Below the pieces are notes generated by a model. The model ran no database searches, had not been told where the DNA came from, and saw only the letters and a program-made list of their open reading frames with translations. Shown one piece after another: positions 22,111-32,899 of a stretch of DNA of 64,000 nucleotides (position 1 is its first letter; every line of letters starts with the position of its first letter). Made by a program: the position numbers and the translations under genes. The DNA is from Heterocephalus glaber (lineage: Eukaryota; Chordata; Mammalia; Rodentia; Bathyergidae): NCBI RefSeq assembly GCF_000247695.1, contig NW_004624782.1:11260233-11324232 (forward strand), in the 5' to 3' direction.

Positions 22111-23029
22111 TCATTCCTATTTTCCTTATCTGAAATGAACTTCTATGCTCAGAGTGGAGAGTTGGCCTCTGCAGGCAAAACATGCCATGACCTTTGTGTG
22201 TCAACTGTGGAGGAACAAGTGAGAGAGAAGACTAAACCTACCCTACTTTTAGATAGAATCCCTCATGAAGCCAGGCATCATGACTTACGCACACGTGCAG
22301 ACCTACCTCCACACATGCCTGTGCACAGCTACACATAGATTTTTTACTTATTCCAATCCATTTCTTAAAGATGAGAACCGGAAGCTCCATGGACAGCAAG
22401 CATAGCCTATGGTGAGCTGTGTTCAATTCCAGAAGCACCTGGCATGAAAGTTCTTTTCAATGTAAAGCTCCCAGGAGGTGGCTGAGCAGAGTCAGACTCT
22501 GCTGCTTGTCTACCCGATGTTCTTTCATGTAAAGTGTCCTGTAGTAATGCAGCAGGGAGTTTCTGTTCAATTCCCATTCATTCTGGAAGCCATAATGCCC
22601 ATTCGAATGTCCTTGCCAAGGAAATTCCTTGAAAATCCTTCTTGAGGGTTCCTTTCTCTATATAAAAAAGATGACACCCTCACAATGTAAAAAGGATGAT
22701 GCCTTCCAAAAACCCTTTATTCCTTCATCCTTTCTCTTGTGCCCAAGGTGCCTGAGGGTGAAAATTGTCTTGAAACTCTGCAAATGAGAGTCACAAACTG
22801 AGAATCATGGAGTCTTGGAAAGATAGGAGTCTTGGAGCTTCATAGCTCCAAAGAGCCCTTCACCATCCCCACAATGCTTTTTTCCAGACTTGTTACATGA
22901 AGGAAAAAATACTCTAGCAACATTCTAACTGATGTGTTGCCTTTAGGGTGAAACACAGATTCCTGAACTTGGCTGTTGCTTATCAATTCATCCTTGATTT
23001 GGACCATTTTTCCTGATTCATGTAGCACT
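22111..23029. other. No recognised feature
   Basis: Mixed AT/GC sequence with frames at 22135-22338 and 22238-22438 that face each other and have no match to a known family. A short repeated phrase ('aaaaaagatga'/'aaaaaggatgatgcc') occurs at about 22665 and 22690. Nothing further can be supported. Confidence 0.3.
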
Positions 23030-23335
23030 TCTGGCTATACTCGACACTTTTTTCTTCCTCCAATATTTTCATAGTCCACCCTCATTTTATTGAGGCTGTA
23101 ATTCTGTGTCACTTTTTCATAACGCCACCATTTGGTCATTCTATTTCAATGCCTTGAAATACTCTACTTCTTACCTTATTTAATAGTACTTACTGGATTT
23201 ATCATCATAGAAATCACATTACATTTGTTTCTGCTTATTTATTGTTTATCTCTCCCACTAGAAGTTGAATTGCTTTGCTCAGCAGTTCCTGGCACATAAA
23301 GGATAACCAATAATTACCTCTATGTCTGTCAATGA
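23030..23335 (+). repeat. L2 LINE 3' fragment
   Basis: The order 'tcacattacatttgtttctg', 'tttattgtttatctctccca', 'ctagaagttgaattgctttg' and 'cagttcctggcacataaagg' reproduces the L2 3' end in sense direction, ending near 'gtcaatgaatac'. Confidence 0.7.
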
Positions 23336-23419
23336 ATACCCAACCCAATTCCATATGCTGTACATACAAAGAATGTTGAGCAAAGTTTCTGAGAAAAAAA
23401 AAAAGAGATGATCCAAGTC

Positions 23420-23570
23420 AATGCTGGCACTTACTGGTTGTATGATCTTTAGGAAGTTCTACAATTTCTCTGTACCTCCTTTTCTTATGTAGAAAATAAA
23501 ACGAATAATATCAAATGATTTCATATTTAAAATTATTAGTTAAGAATGTTTTATGGTGACCAGTGCTATT
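23420..23570 (+). repeat. MIR SINE fragment
   Basis: 'ctggcacttactggttgtat', 'gatctttaggaagttctaca', 'atttctctgtacctccttt' and 'tagaaaataaaacgaataat' match the MIR core and its conserved body. Confidence 0.65.
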
Positions 23571-23705
23571 ATTATTACAACAATTATCATAATTTCTACA
23601 CCTTTATTTTTTGAACTACCATGTCAAAAGAATAATACACTTTTTCTCTCAAAAAGTTGTAGCAATAAAAAGAGAATATATTTTAAAATACTGAACAATT
23701 CTTAG

Positions 23706-24115
23706 GTATTCATTAGTTTCCCAAGGCTGCTATGACAAAGCACTACAAACTGAGGGGCTTACAACAGAAACTTACTGTCTCATAATTCTAAAAGTGCGAA
23801 GTCCAAAATCAAGGTATTGGTAAAGTATGTTTCTTCAGGGAGCTATTGGAGCAGGATTCCTTGGCTTACAGAAGACCATCTTCATTATGTGTCTTCACAA
23901 CCTCTTCTTATTGTGGGTGTTTCTGTGTCAAAATTTGTCTTTATTGTGAGGTTATTAGTGGCATCGGATGACTGATGGCCACTTTAATGCCCTCCCTTTA
24001 ACTTATTACTTCTATGTTGGCTTATCTCATAGAAGGCTATGTTCTGAGGTTCTGGGGGTTAAGACATCACCACATAAATCCAAGAGGAGCACAATTCAAC
24101 CCATAACATGTACCT
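23706..24115 (-). mobile_element. MLT1-type LTR, inverted, nearly full length
   Basis: A textbook inverted MLT1: 'attagtttcccaaggctgct', 'atgacaaagcactacaaact', 'gaggggcttacaacagaaac', then 'tctcataattctaaaagtgc', and at the far end 'aagacatcaccacataaatc' and 'cacaattcaacccataacat'. It is a solo LTR without viral coding sequence. Confidence 0.85.
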
Positions 24116-24199
24116 ACACTGGGGTACTTCTCACAGCTGAAGGATCCTCTGTTTAATTATATGAACACAGTATTCAAAGAACTATTTCATTCATTCTTT

Positions 24200-25335
24200 T
24201 GATAGGAGTCTTTGAGGGGAGAATCAAATTCATTCATTATCATTTATACAGAAAACATTTATTGAACTCTACCTTCTATAGAAACTTGATTATAATGATG
24301 TTGCTGTCTTTAGGGCCAGGGAGGGGAACTGGAGCTTTCCCTTCCCTCTCAGTATAGCACTTCTACAAAGTCTTGAAAGGCACAACCTAAAACTATCTGA
24401 AGAAGATGCCGAATGGCTTGGTGAGGGGCAATCAGTGGTGGTAGACTCATGACTAGAGCCCGAGATCTGCACAACTTCATATTCTGTGCTGCAGGTGTCC
24501 TTGGGAGAGGGGGAAGGGGAAGTGGGGTCCTCTCTAAGTGATTCATTAGAGAGACAGCATGATGGCTAATTGCCAGGTGTGGCTTCAGACCTTGGGAGGC
24601 TGGGCAGCCGTCAGCACTGATGCTCAGGAGAAAACTGCTAAGCAAGAATATGGGACACCAGTCCACTCTAGAGGCAATGCCCTTTTTAGACCAGTGGCTT
24701 GTCATCCTTTCCTGCTCATCTACCTCCTCTCCATGTCTGATCATCACTAATCTGAAGCAGGTGGCCTCCTTAAGCAAGTCCCTTGATATCGGCACTGCTC
24801 CTTCCTTGCTTGGGTTATTCCAAGTGTCTCATGGTGGATATCCTGGCCTCCAATCAAGCAGGTTCCCAGTTCTATTCACCTGTATCACAACCAGTGGAAA
24901 TGTTTCAAGGCTGAATGGATAAAGATTGTACCCATGACAAATACCATTCACTGTCCTGGGTAGGCTGAGATGACCCATCCTCTAAACATCTTGCACTTCC
25001 TGATGTCTGGTCACTCATCCACGCATGCCCCCCACATTCACACAGCCTTGGACCCTCTGAGGAGTCACTCTCAAGGTGCCTGAGTTAATTGATTGTTAAA
25101 ATGTTTCCTATTTAGCTAACACCTACTTGTATAATACAAGATTAAGAACTTAAGATGCTGCAACACAAGCAGGCAAAATTTACCAACCACTCTGAGGGAA
25201 CCAAATGAAAACCATCTGTACACATTTGTGTATGGTTCAACCTAAGTCTTGGACCCAAATTCTATAGAATATAGAATATTTAGAGATGAATACACTCTTT
25301 CCCTGGACTACGAAACTTTCAAAGGTGGACCCATT
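24200..25335. other. No recognised feature
   Basis: About 1.1 kb of mixed sequence. The longest frame is on the minus strand (24349-24795), overlapped by plus-strand frames, with no known domain. A weak 'acatttattgaactctac' phrase at about 24256 recalls the tail of MIR or L2. No gene is supported. Confidence 0.3.
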
Positions 25336-25339
25336 GTGA

Positions 25340-25570
25340 TTATGATTACTGTTTACTGATTTATAACTATGTGTCTCATCTTACGCGCGACGGAGTGGTA
25401 GGTTGTATTATGTCGTGCAACCTTTACAATAACCCTAAATATTAGAACTATCATTGTTTCCCATTTACCCACAAGGGACATGAGGTGTACAGGGTTTAAG
25501 TGGCTTGCAAGAAGCTGAGGAGCTACTCCGCAGTGGACACGGGCTTCAGAGTGAGGCAGGATAGACTTCA
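25340..25570 (-). repeat. MIR SINE, inverted
   Basis: Inverted MIR order: 'acctttacaataaccctaaa', 'tttcccatttacccacaag', 'gtttaagtggcttgcaagaa', then 'ctccgcagtggacacgggct'. A CpG-bearing stretch (tacgcgcgacgg at 25382) stands out within it. Confidence 0.6.
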
Positions 25571-25649
25571 CAACCTAGGCCCTGAATAACTGCACTGCTG
25601 TCACTCTCACACCTTGACGAGGGCCGAACGCTGTGCCGGATACTCTGAG

Positions 25650-25799
25650 TAGTAAAGAGCATGGACCTGAGCACCACATCGCCTGGGCTTAATCACTGGT
25701 GTCCACTTGCCCTTTGGTCTCTCTGGGCTTCAGTTTCCTCATCTGGAAAATGGGAACAAGGATAATGTCAACCTCCTTTGTGCTGTTGGAAGAATCAAA

Positions 25800-25835
<36 letters not shown>

Positions 25836-25895
25836 ATAGCATCTGGCAAAAAATTAGCATTACTCTGGGTAATAATTATAGTTACTATTATAGAG
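25650..25895 (+). repeat. MIR SINE with (TA)n insertion
   Basis: 'aaagagcatggacctgagc', 'ctctctgggcttcagtttcc', 'tcatctggaaaatgggaaca' and 'ggaagaatcaaattcat' mark MIR in sense direction. A 31-bp TA microsatellite at about 25802-25832 interrupts it before 'agcatctggcaaaaaatt'. Confidence 0.8.
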
Positions 25896-25919
25896 GTTCA
25901 GGGCATACTTGCAAATGAA

Positions 25920-26035
25920 TGAACACCTAACACAGTGCCCCATGCACAATTTGAACATAGTAACAATAAATAAATCTCACAGACCCCAGAATACAATAGA
26001 GTGTCCAATAATTGTTTATTGACTGAACAACTGAC
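25920..26035 (+). repeat. L2/MIR 3' tail
   Basis: 'aacacagtgccccatgcaca' and 'agtaacaataaataaatc', then 'ccaataattgtttattgact', are typical 3' termini of MIR/L2 elements, here apparently two in tandem. Confidence 0.45.
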
Positions 26036-26039
26036 TGTC

Positions 26040-26900
26040 AAAAGCCATGGGGCGGGGCCTGTGTAAAGACCCAGCATGAACTGGTGTCATGCTCTGAGCA
26101 TTGATATGACTCCACAGGGTGACAGTTCCCCAGCCAGGAAGAATCCAATTCCAATATTGTAAGTGGTATGCATGTTCGGGTTCAGTTCCTCTCTGCCCTG
26201 TGCTGCAGCCCTCCAAGCTCAGTCACCTCTGCAGCACAGCTGGCCTGCATCTAGATGCCAGTGACTCCACATCTACTTTATCTGATGGCTCTCAGTTAAA
26301 ATTATGCCCCCTGAACAGGAGGGCTAGGAGATTAATTAGAAGATGCCAATCCCAGGCAGACTTCAGGGCTGTGTCTGCTTGGGTGGAACAGTGCCAGGCA
26401 TCTGGAGTTAGAGAGGCAGAGGGCACCTGGGCTGGTCCTCTGGCTCCCACAGGCACGAGGCGCTCCTCTCCTGCACCAGGGAGAACAGCATCGCCAACCT
26501 GCTCCTTGGAGGAATTGAGCCAAGTACCCTTGTTCCCAAGCCTCCAGAAGAAGTGGGGTGCTCTCTCCCTGGAGACGTCTGCTGCAGAAGGAGCTCCAAG
26601 GCCTTTGAAAGCTGAATTCCTGGGAGTGAGCAGGAAAGGAAGTTAATGCCATGATGACATTTTCCAACCCATCCTTTCCCTTCTTGAGTCCTCATGCGAT
26701 TGAAAAACACATGAAGTTCTCAGGGTGGGGACGCATTGAAGACCACCTGAGTCCCTCTTAAAATCCCACAGCAGTGATGAGATGGCATTTGCCTCGGTGT
26801 CAGGACCAGCACCAAATCCTCACCCAGCTATCCACTTTCAAAGAGAGACACAAGGGAGGTACACCCAACCCAAATAATCCATCATCCTACTCTAAAGGCC
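26040..26900. other. Unassigned GC-richer sequence
   Basis: A 175-codon plus-strand frame (26119-26646) is opposed by two overlapping minus-strand frames (26332-26667 and 26408-26710). No motif, signal peptide or membrane segment is evident in any of them. The composition alone is enough to explain the open frames. Confidence 0.3.
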
Positions 26901-26904
26901 ATGT

Positions 26905-27045
26905 CTACCAACCTTGGGTGGGTCTTGTCATTACCCAGACCTTTTGAAACAGAGTCTCTGGGAGTAGAACAGCCTGCCTTTCCTGTCCTTATTTCATCCC
27001 CAATGATTCTGAAGATCAGTCGGGATTGAAAACCACTGTTATAGA
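26905..27045. mobile_element. MER5-like hAT DNA transposon remnant
   Basis: 'gaaacagagtctctgggagt', 'ccaatgattctgaagatcag' and the terminal 'gggattgaaaaccactg' parallel MER5A/Charlie-type non-autonomous elements, whose end reads 'gagaaccactg'. The opposite inverted end is not recognisable. Confidence 0.6.
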
Positions 27046-27535
27046 GATTTTGCCCCAAAGGTTACTGCAGAATTCCAGTGCACTATACATCACAAGGTAG
27101 CTCTCAACAATCCCTCAGCCCGGCTGGAAAAATAAAAACCCTAAAGTTGACCACTTAGATATGGCCAGGCAGCTATGTGGGCCTTCACTTGAGCCACAGC
27201 CTATGGCTCGGCCCATGGTACCTGGCACTAACCAGTGGCGAGGCTAGGGAAAAGTGGTGTCTATGAGGATTGGAATTGGGTGATTTCTAGTTAGTTTCTA
27301 GAGACAGACTGCCTTCCACCAAACACTAGGAAGCAGTAGGCCTCTCCTTTTGTACTGACCATGCAAGAGCTGAATTCCAAAGAGTAGCAAACAAAACAAA
27401 GCAGCATAGGAAATTCTGAAAGAACTCTCAGCTTGGGCCAGCAAAGCTTGACACTTGTCCCCCTATCACATACTTTGTCCTGTGTTTTGTCCTCACTCAG
27501 GACTGGCTCCTAGTCAATTCTCTCTAAAACATGTT
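27046..27535. other. No recognised feature
   Basis: Unremarkable sequence between the MER5-like remnant and the B1-dID element. No open frame of note, and no recognisable repeat. Confidence 0.3.
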
Positions 27536-27538
27536 GGC

Positions 27539-27735
27539 CAGGCCCAGCGGTGCACATCTACAACCCCAGCTACTTGGAAGACTGAGACAGGAGGGTTATA
27601 AGTTCAAACTGGCCTGGGCAATTTAGCAAGACCTTATCTCAAGAACATAAATAAAAGGGCTGAGGTTGTAGCTCAGTGATAGAGTACTTGCCTAGTATGT
27701 GTGTTCAATCCCTAGTACCAAAACAAAACAAATCA
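27539..27735 (+). mobile_element. B1-dID composite SINE
   Basis: The 5' half (27539-27650) is B1-type: 'ggccaggcccagcggtgcac', 'cccagctacttggaagactg', 'cctgggcaatttagcaagac'. After an A-rich link comes an ID-type tRNA half (27659-27720): 'ggctgaggttgtagctcag' with A box, 'gtgttcaatccctagtacc' with B box, then a (CAAAA)n tail. This fused 7SL + tRNA design is diagnostic of certain non-muroid rodents. Confidence 0.9.
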
Positions 27736-28080
27736 AAACAAAACAAAAGGGACACATTGAGTAGGTGAACAAATAAAAGCACTACAAGTAAACGTATCTG
27801 TCTCCTGTCCCATTCCACCAAATCTCTGCTGAGGGGAACGGTTACTCTGAGGATTGACTACACTCAGTCATCACCTAGGCAAGGAGCCTGTGACATTTTT
27901 GGCCCCATAAGGGTAAAACTGAGGCACTGGAAAGAACACAAATGGCTTACGGGGTGAGGCCCCCTCCTGCTGCTCTCCCACCTGCCAGCCTGGTGGCCCC
28001 AGATGCTTCCCTCTGCCTAGCTCCTCCTCAGGTTCATATCTTCAGATGGAGGGAAAACCATGCAACCTGGAGGGCTGGTG

Positions 28081-28110
28081 CGGGCTTCTGCGGGCTTCTG
28101 CGGGCTTCTG
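28081..28110. repeat. Three tandem copies of a 10-bp unit
   Basis: The unit cgggcttctg is repeated three times without change. The pre- and post-sequence is GC-rich and otherwise unassigned. Confidence 0.97.
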
Positions 28111-28299
28111 CTGAGCTCTGCGTGGCTGTGCAGTGTAGACCCCTCCACTGGTGACAGTAAACAGAGTTGGGCTCTGGCTGGCTTCTGAGTCCTTGAGGAC
28201 GGGGAGGGTCCTGGCCAGGGGGTTGGGCATTCATGAGGTGTAGATGCCCCAAGAAGCTTTCAGAGAGTGTTAGGGTTCAATGTGTTTCTGAAATTCAGG

Positions 28300-28610
28300 T
28301 GATAGCGTTAAGAGGTTGTCAGGGTACAGGAACTCCTCCCTCATGAGAGGATGGGATCAGGCCCATTATGAAAGAGGCTTCATGGAGCCTTCTCCATTCT
28401 CCCCTGTGAGGGACACAGTGCTCCTGCCACCTCCCAGAGGGAGGCAGCATCATGGCACTACTCTGGAGACAGAGACAGATCCTCCACCAGACACCGGATA
28501 CTCGGGTGCCTTGATCTTGGGCTTCACAGCCTCCAGAACTGTGGGAGAGAAACTTCTGCTCATTATAACTTACCCAGGCTCAGGCATTACATCCTATCAG
28601 ACCAAACAGA
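28300..28610 (+). mobile_element. MLT1/MaLR-type LTR fragment
   Basis: 'gagaggatgggatcaggccc', 'tgccttgatcttgggcttca' and 'cagcctccagaactgtggga', then 'ttacccaggctcaggcatta', give the sense orientation of the 3' part of an MLT-type LTR. Confidence 0.7.
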
Positions 28611-28689
28611 GCAGCAGAGGGCTTCAGTGTCCAGAGGAGATCTTGAGAATGGATGGGCACACTTAAAAGGAAAGCAGAGCTGGAGAGAC

Positions 28690-28850
28690 AGTGGCTCCAA
28701 TCCCACCTATGCCGTCCCCAGTCGTATGAACTGAAGGATTCCTGTTGCCTTTCTTGCCTTTGGTTTTCCTACCTGCAGAAACCCAGGGTCAAATCAGATG
28801 ACTTCTTACCATCAAAGAATGTGAAATTCATGGTGTCAGTAGTTTAACTG
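28690..28850 (+). repeat. Possible MIR fragment
   Basis: 'tggctccaatcccacctatg', then 'tgccttt..ttttcctacctgcag' followed by 'tcaaatcagatgact' is faintly MIR-like. Low certainty. Confidence 0.3.
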
Positions 28851-28920
28851 GCAAAATCTACAGCCTGGATGACCACTCAATGAGGACTGCACAGAGCCAG
28901 AGCACCGAGGCTAGGTACTT

Positions 28921-29178
28921 TTTAGAATAATTAACTTTATTGGTACATTTTAGGTATACAGAATGATAACACTCATCACATGGAATTTGTACCTGTACAT
29001 GATACATCTTAACTGTTTTCCCCTCCCCTCCTCTCCCTTCAACCCCTCTTCCCTTGCTTATTTACAAAAGCTCTGCTTCCATTTTCCCTTCTCTTTTTTC
29101 CTTCTCCTTTCCTTTCTTTCCTTCTTCCTCCTCCCTAGATCTTCTCCCCATTCGAACATTTTCTTCCTGTTTCACAAG
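28921..29178 (-). mobile_element. LINE-1 3' end, inverted, left of LTR insertion
   Basis: In reverse orientation this is a purine-rich L1 3' UTR: the plus strand runs 'aactttattggtacatttta', 'catcacatggaatttgtacc' and a long C/T-rich tract to about 29150. The element resumes after the LTR at 29693. The relatively low decay of the 3' end suggests a lineage-specific L1. Confidence 0.6.
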
Positions 29179-29692
29179 ATCTACTGTCTGGAGCAATGCT
29201 ACATAATTCTAGGGAAGAATCATTTGGTTAGCCTAGTTCTCCTGCCTACAACCCAGCTATGGAATTCTGAGACATAATTGCATTTTGGCCTCTGGTCACA
29301 ACTGAGACCTCAATGATCCGGTGATGCTGTCTGTGATTCTCCAGGACAAGAAACATCCTGGGAGCTGAGAACATCCTGGAAGGAACAAACATCTGCTCAG
29401 TTCCTCCTTGTTCTTGGACTGTTACATCTTATTTATGTGGATGTACTGAACTCTCTGCAAGTCATTTGTTAACATTTGTTTCTCCAGATGTACTGAATAA
29501 AAGTGCGGTAAACTGGGGGCTTTCTTCTTTGTTGCCCAGAGCAGCACTGATCAGATCCAAAGCTCAGCTTCTTCTCAGTCTCATTTTTCTACCTTTCCTG
29601 TAATTTGCCTTGTGCTGGCTTGGCTCGCAGGAGACTAGGACTTACTGCAGAGTTTCTAGTAACGTCCCCTTTCCCTGTTCCCTACAATCTAC
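29179..29692 (+). mobile_element. Solo class II (ERVK-type) LTR with 6-bp duplication
   Basis: A 502-bp LTR occupies 29185-29686, starts TGTCTGG and ends CCCTACA, and is bounded by the perfect direct repeat atctac (29179-29184 and 29687-29692). A 6-bp duplication is the mark of class II (betaretrovirus-like) integrases. A polyadenylation signal (aataaa, 29496-29501) lies about two thirds along, in keeping with R/U5. No gag, pol or env is present, so the internal region was lost by recombination between LTRs. It interrupts an inverted L1 and is younger than it. It is non-coding. Confidence 0.88.
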
Positions 29693-30040
29693 TATATATT
29701 TTATTCCTTATTTACACTTTTGATTTCTCACACTAGAGAAACTTGATTTATTTCACTTAAGAATACAGTCTCAAGGTGCATCCATTTACCTAAAAATATC
29801 TCAAGTTTATCCTTCTTTATGGCAGAGTAATATTCCATTGTAACACAATCTACATCTTCTTTATCCAGTCACCAGTTGATGGGCACTTGGGCTGTTTCCA
29901 GGATTTAGCTATTACAAACTGTGCTGCTATGAACACGAGTGTGCATATATTGCTGTGGTATGATGTGTTTAATTCTTTCAAGAAGTTGCCAAGAAAGGGA
30001 ATAAATGGAACTTCTAGTTTTAGTGAGGCTAGGCATTTTA
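29693..30040 (-). mobile_element. LINE-1, inverted, right of LTR insertion
   Basis: 'gatttatttcacttaagaat', 'gcagagtaatattccattgt', 'cagttgatgggcacttggg' and 'tgtgctgctatgaacacgag' are the classic inverted L1 ORF2-end sequences. No frame survives. Confidence 0.85.
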
Positions 30041-30044
30041 AATA

Positions 30045-30540
30045 AGTTTGAGTTGTCATTGAAAAATACAGAAGGTGTTTAATTTTTTTAAAAAAATACA
30101 GTAAAGGGCACATTGCTATTAATCCCACTCAAAATATGCCCCTCCCTTCAAACATGCTTCTATCATCATTCATGCAATTTTCTGAGTTTCTTGCTCTTTC
30201 CTGAGTGTCTCTAGTTGCCCTGTTGTTGCTGTCTCAATTGAAAATGTCACATGGTTCCAGACTTGGTGGATAAGGACACATTTTACTGTTTTAATGAGCC
30301 TGCCTTTTCATGGAACGCAGCAGAGGCATTCACTGTATTTTTGATCACTTTGTAACGATAATCATGAAAAGGACTTCCAGACCTGCTTCTGAAAGTGGCA
30401 AGAATAATGGAATGAGTGTGTTAAAAGTGAGAGGGTATTTTGACCAGGATTAATGGTCATGTGCCTTTTACTGTAATAAGTTTTAAAATGCAGACATTCA
30501 CCATATTTTTCAACCACACCTTGTACACAGTACAGGGTGG
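30045..30540 (+). mobile_element. Fold-back mariner relic, copy 2
   Basis: The left terminus ('tgtcattgaaaaatacaga') and the right terminus ('ccatatttttcaaccacacc') are approximate inverted repeats. The left arm from about 30098 ('acagtaaagggcacattgct', 'attaatcccactcaaaatat') is the near reverse complement of the right arm ('gggtattttgaccaggatta', 'catgtgccttttactgt'). The right arm before this ('aggacttccagacctgcttc') is the transposase C-terminal coding segment in decayed form. Confidence 0.65.
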
Positions 30541-30839
30541 CAATAAGTTGAGCTAGGGTAACAGGATTGTGTCAGGTGTTGAAATTATTCTGAAATCTAT
30601 TTTATATTGCATTATGAACCTTGCATTATGAATTTGAAGAGTAGAGATGAGGGACTAAGTGCCACAATATCTAAAATCCAAAGGAGGGCTCTGAGAAAAG
30701 GCAAATTCAGGGAAGGGAGAGGGGGGTTCCAGAGGGGCTGTGATCCAATCTGCAATATGGGGTGGGGGTGAAGGCAGAAATGTCAGGCTCACTCTGAGTG
30801 GAAGGCATCACAATACTGAAGGCAGGCCTGACAAACTGG
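30541..30839. other. No recognised feature
   Basis: Short stretch between mariner and MIR fragments, with a G-rich patch at 30715-30775. No repeat or gene recognised. Confidence 0.3.
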
Positions 30840-30960
30840 CCTGTGCTGGCCTGCCATTAAAATCACCATGCGACCCTGAGCAAGCCGTTCTGCCCTCTGA
30901 GGCTCAGATCCCTTGCAACCAAGTGGAGAAGTCCAATGAAGTCAAAGTCATATGATGGGA
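30840..30960 (+). repeat. MIR SINE fragment
   Basis: 'atgcgaccctgagcaagccg', 'ttctgccctctgaggctcag', then 'aagtggagaagtccaatgaa' follow the MIR core in sense direction. Confidence 0.5.
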
Positions 30961-31399
30961 GACGCCTATCAGTGTGGCTCAGTTCTGGGCTACGCACTGC
31001 GCGGGAGTCTCTGTCCTGCAGGAGGTGCTCCTGGGGCCCTGGACTGTGCAGAGAGCAGAGCCCTAGCTGCTGACCGTGAGCTGCTGCAGAGGAGGGTCCA
31101 GGGGTGTGAAAGGAGAGGCCTTCCTTCCTAGCTGCACACATCGGTCTCAGCTCATACTAAAGATATCAAAATCAAAAGAAATAAGCAGGGGATTTATCAC
31201 ATAATGAATGTGTTTTGTGTCTGCTGTGATTCACAGAAATAGAAAATACATCAAAACCCACGGCAGATCCAATATCCTCAGGCAATGGTTACCCAAGGAG
31301 GTGCAGCCGCTCTGAGCGAGGGGGTCTCTTGTGGGTCCTCTAGCACCATGGACAGTGCAGGGTGAATGGAGCCTGTGGAGAATGTCCTACTACTGCACA

Positions 31400-31600
31400 A
31401 GGCCAGAGGGCACAGCAGCAAGAGAGCAGCCCTGGCATGACACCACCTGGTAGTTCTGTGACCTTGAGCCTGGTGCCTCGCCTCTATGCTGTGCCTCAGT
31501 TTTCTCAGCTGTAAAATGGGAATGGCAGCTAGCGGTGCTGTTAGGATGAAATGAAACAATGCTTGCAGAGCACAAATACAGAGTTCAGTGTGTGTAAGGG
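31400..31600 (+). repeat. MIR SINE
   Basis: 'ctgtgaccttgagcctggtg', 'gctgtgcctcagttttctca', 'gctgtaaaatgggaatggca' and 'gttaggatgaaatgaaacaa' make this one of the best-preserved MIRs in the window. Confidence 0.85.
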
Positions 31601-31763
31601 CTCAGTCAGTGATGGTGTCACCCAGACCCTTCTCTTTCCCTGCCACTCGTTCAACAGGGACTTCCTTAGTGTCTGATGAGCCAGGTTCTGTTTCATGTTT
31701 GGAGATTGCAGCAAGAAATGAGACACAATTTATGTCCCACTGAGGCTGAACCTCTGTTACAGC

Positions 31764-32113
31764 TTAGATTTTAAGATGTATCCCCCAAAGTCTCCTGTGT
31801 GCCGAAGGTGATTGATCAGGGCTGCTGCACTCATCAGTGGACTCTCCATAGATGATTCCCAGCTAACTGCTCTGCTAGGAGGTGGGGCCTTGCTGGAGGT
31901 GGCTCCGGTGAGTGATCTGAAAGGCTGCATGCTTGTCCCTGGCTCCTCCTACCCCCTCTCTCTTCTTAGTAGCTGCCATGAGGTGAGCAGCTTTTTGTCT
32001 GCCAGACCCATCTGCCATGCTGTTTCTGCCTTGGAGCCAGGCAACCATGGATTGAAATCATGAGCCAAAATTAACTTGTCCTTTAATCTGTGGGTGTTGA
32101 GTCTTGTGTCCAG
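31764..32113 (+). mobile_element. MaLR-type solo LTR, copy 3
   Basis: 'ttagattttaagatgtatcc', 'ctgctaggaggtggggcctt', 'tgccatgaggtgagcagctt', 'tctgccatgctgtttctgcc' and 'aaatcatgagccaaaattaa' give the same ordered blocks as the copies at 16.6 and 18.1 kb. Confidence 0.8.
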
Positions 32114-32144
32114 CAATGGGAAAATAAAAGGCCTTCTAATGGGG

Positions 32145-32146
<2 letters not shown>

Positions 32147-32191
<45 letters not shown>
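32147..32191. repeat. (GA)n microsatellite
   Basis: An uninterrupted GA dinucleotide run of about 44 bp, beginning just after a G-run and lying about 35 bp beyond the MaLR end. Confidence 0.97.
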
Positions 32192-32192
<1 letters not shown>

Positions 32193-32414
32193 CAATAAAT
32201 AAATCAAACAAGTGTAGGCAGCACAAGGAGTGGGTGATGATACCGTGAATGACTAAGAGGAGGAGTTCTGTCTATCCCAAACCTGCCCCAACCCAAGCTT
32301 TCCCTCTCTTTTCCACCTCTCTTCCCTAAATCCTTCTGCTGAAGTTCTGGGTGGGACACTCTTGCTATAGTGATGCTGGCACTAAATTTGAAATCCCTAT
32401 GATCTCACTAGGAC

Positions 32415-32525
32415 TGGAAGTCACAGTGTTAGGCCTTTTTTGGTTGTTCCCTGGTCTATTCCTTACTCCTAGAACAGTATTTAGCATAGAACAGTTGCTT
32501 AAAAAAATAATTTGAGAATGGATGA
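32415..32525 (+). repeat. L2 LINE 3' tail
   Basis: 'ccttactcctagaacagtat', 'ttagcatagaacagttgctt', then 'tttgagaatggatg' is the usual L2 3' end. Confidence 0.6.
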
Positions 32526-32689
32526 GCCCAGAACCAGAGTCATGAGCAGCCTGCTGCTTCTTCACCCAGGGGCTGGAAGGGTATGCTCTGCCTTGCTCGG
32601 TGTGCTCACCAAGAATTCACAGCCCTTGGCCTTCCACTAGGCCACTTTTTTTTTTTTTCTGTAAACTTACTCAAACTTGGAGAGAGTAT

Positions 32690-32880
32690 GGTGATTCTGA
32701 AAAGCATGATCCAGTGCCACCTTTGTGGTTAACAATATGAAGTGGTACAAGGCCCATAACCTCTCCCCAGACTTCTGTTTTTTCATCACCAAAATGGGAA
32801 AGGTAATTCCTTATTTCAGCAGTGATTGTCAGAATGTTGATATGAGAGAATGAATTGCAAATTCCTATCACATGCACGAT
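32690..32880 (+). repeat. MIR SINE fragment
   Basis: 'tctgttttttcatcaccaaa' with 'atgggaaaggtaattcctta', then 'atatgagagaatgaattgc' follow the MIR body. The 5' part is diverged. Confidence 0.5.
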
Positions 32881-32899
32881 GTTATTATTACAGTGACAA

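Noticed and set aside
26119..26646. 175-codon plus-strand frame
   Set aside because: Two minus-strand frames cover the same bases, and no domain or conservation signal can be seen.
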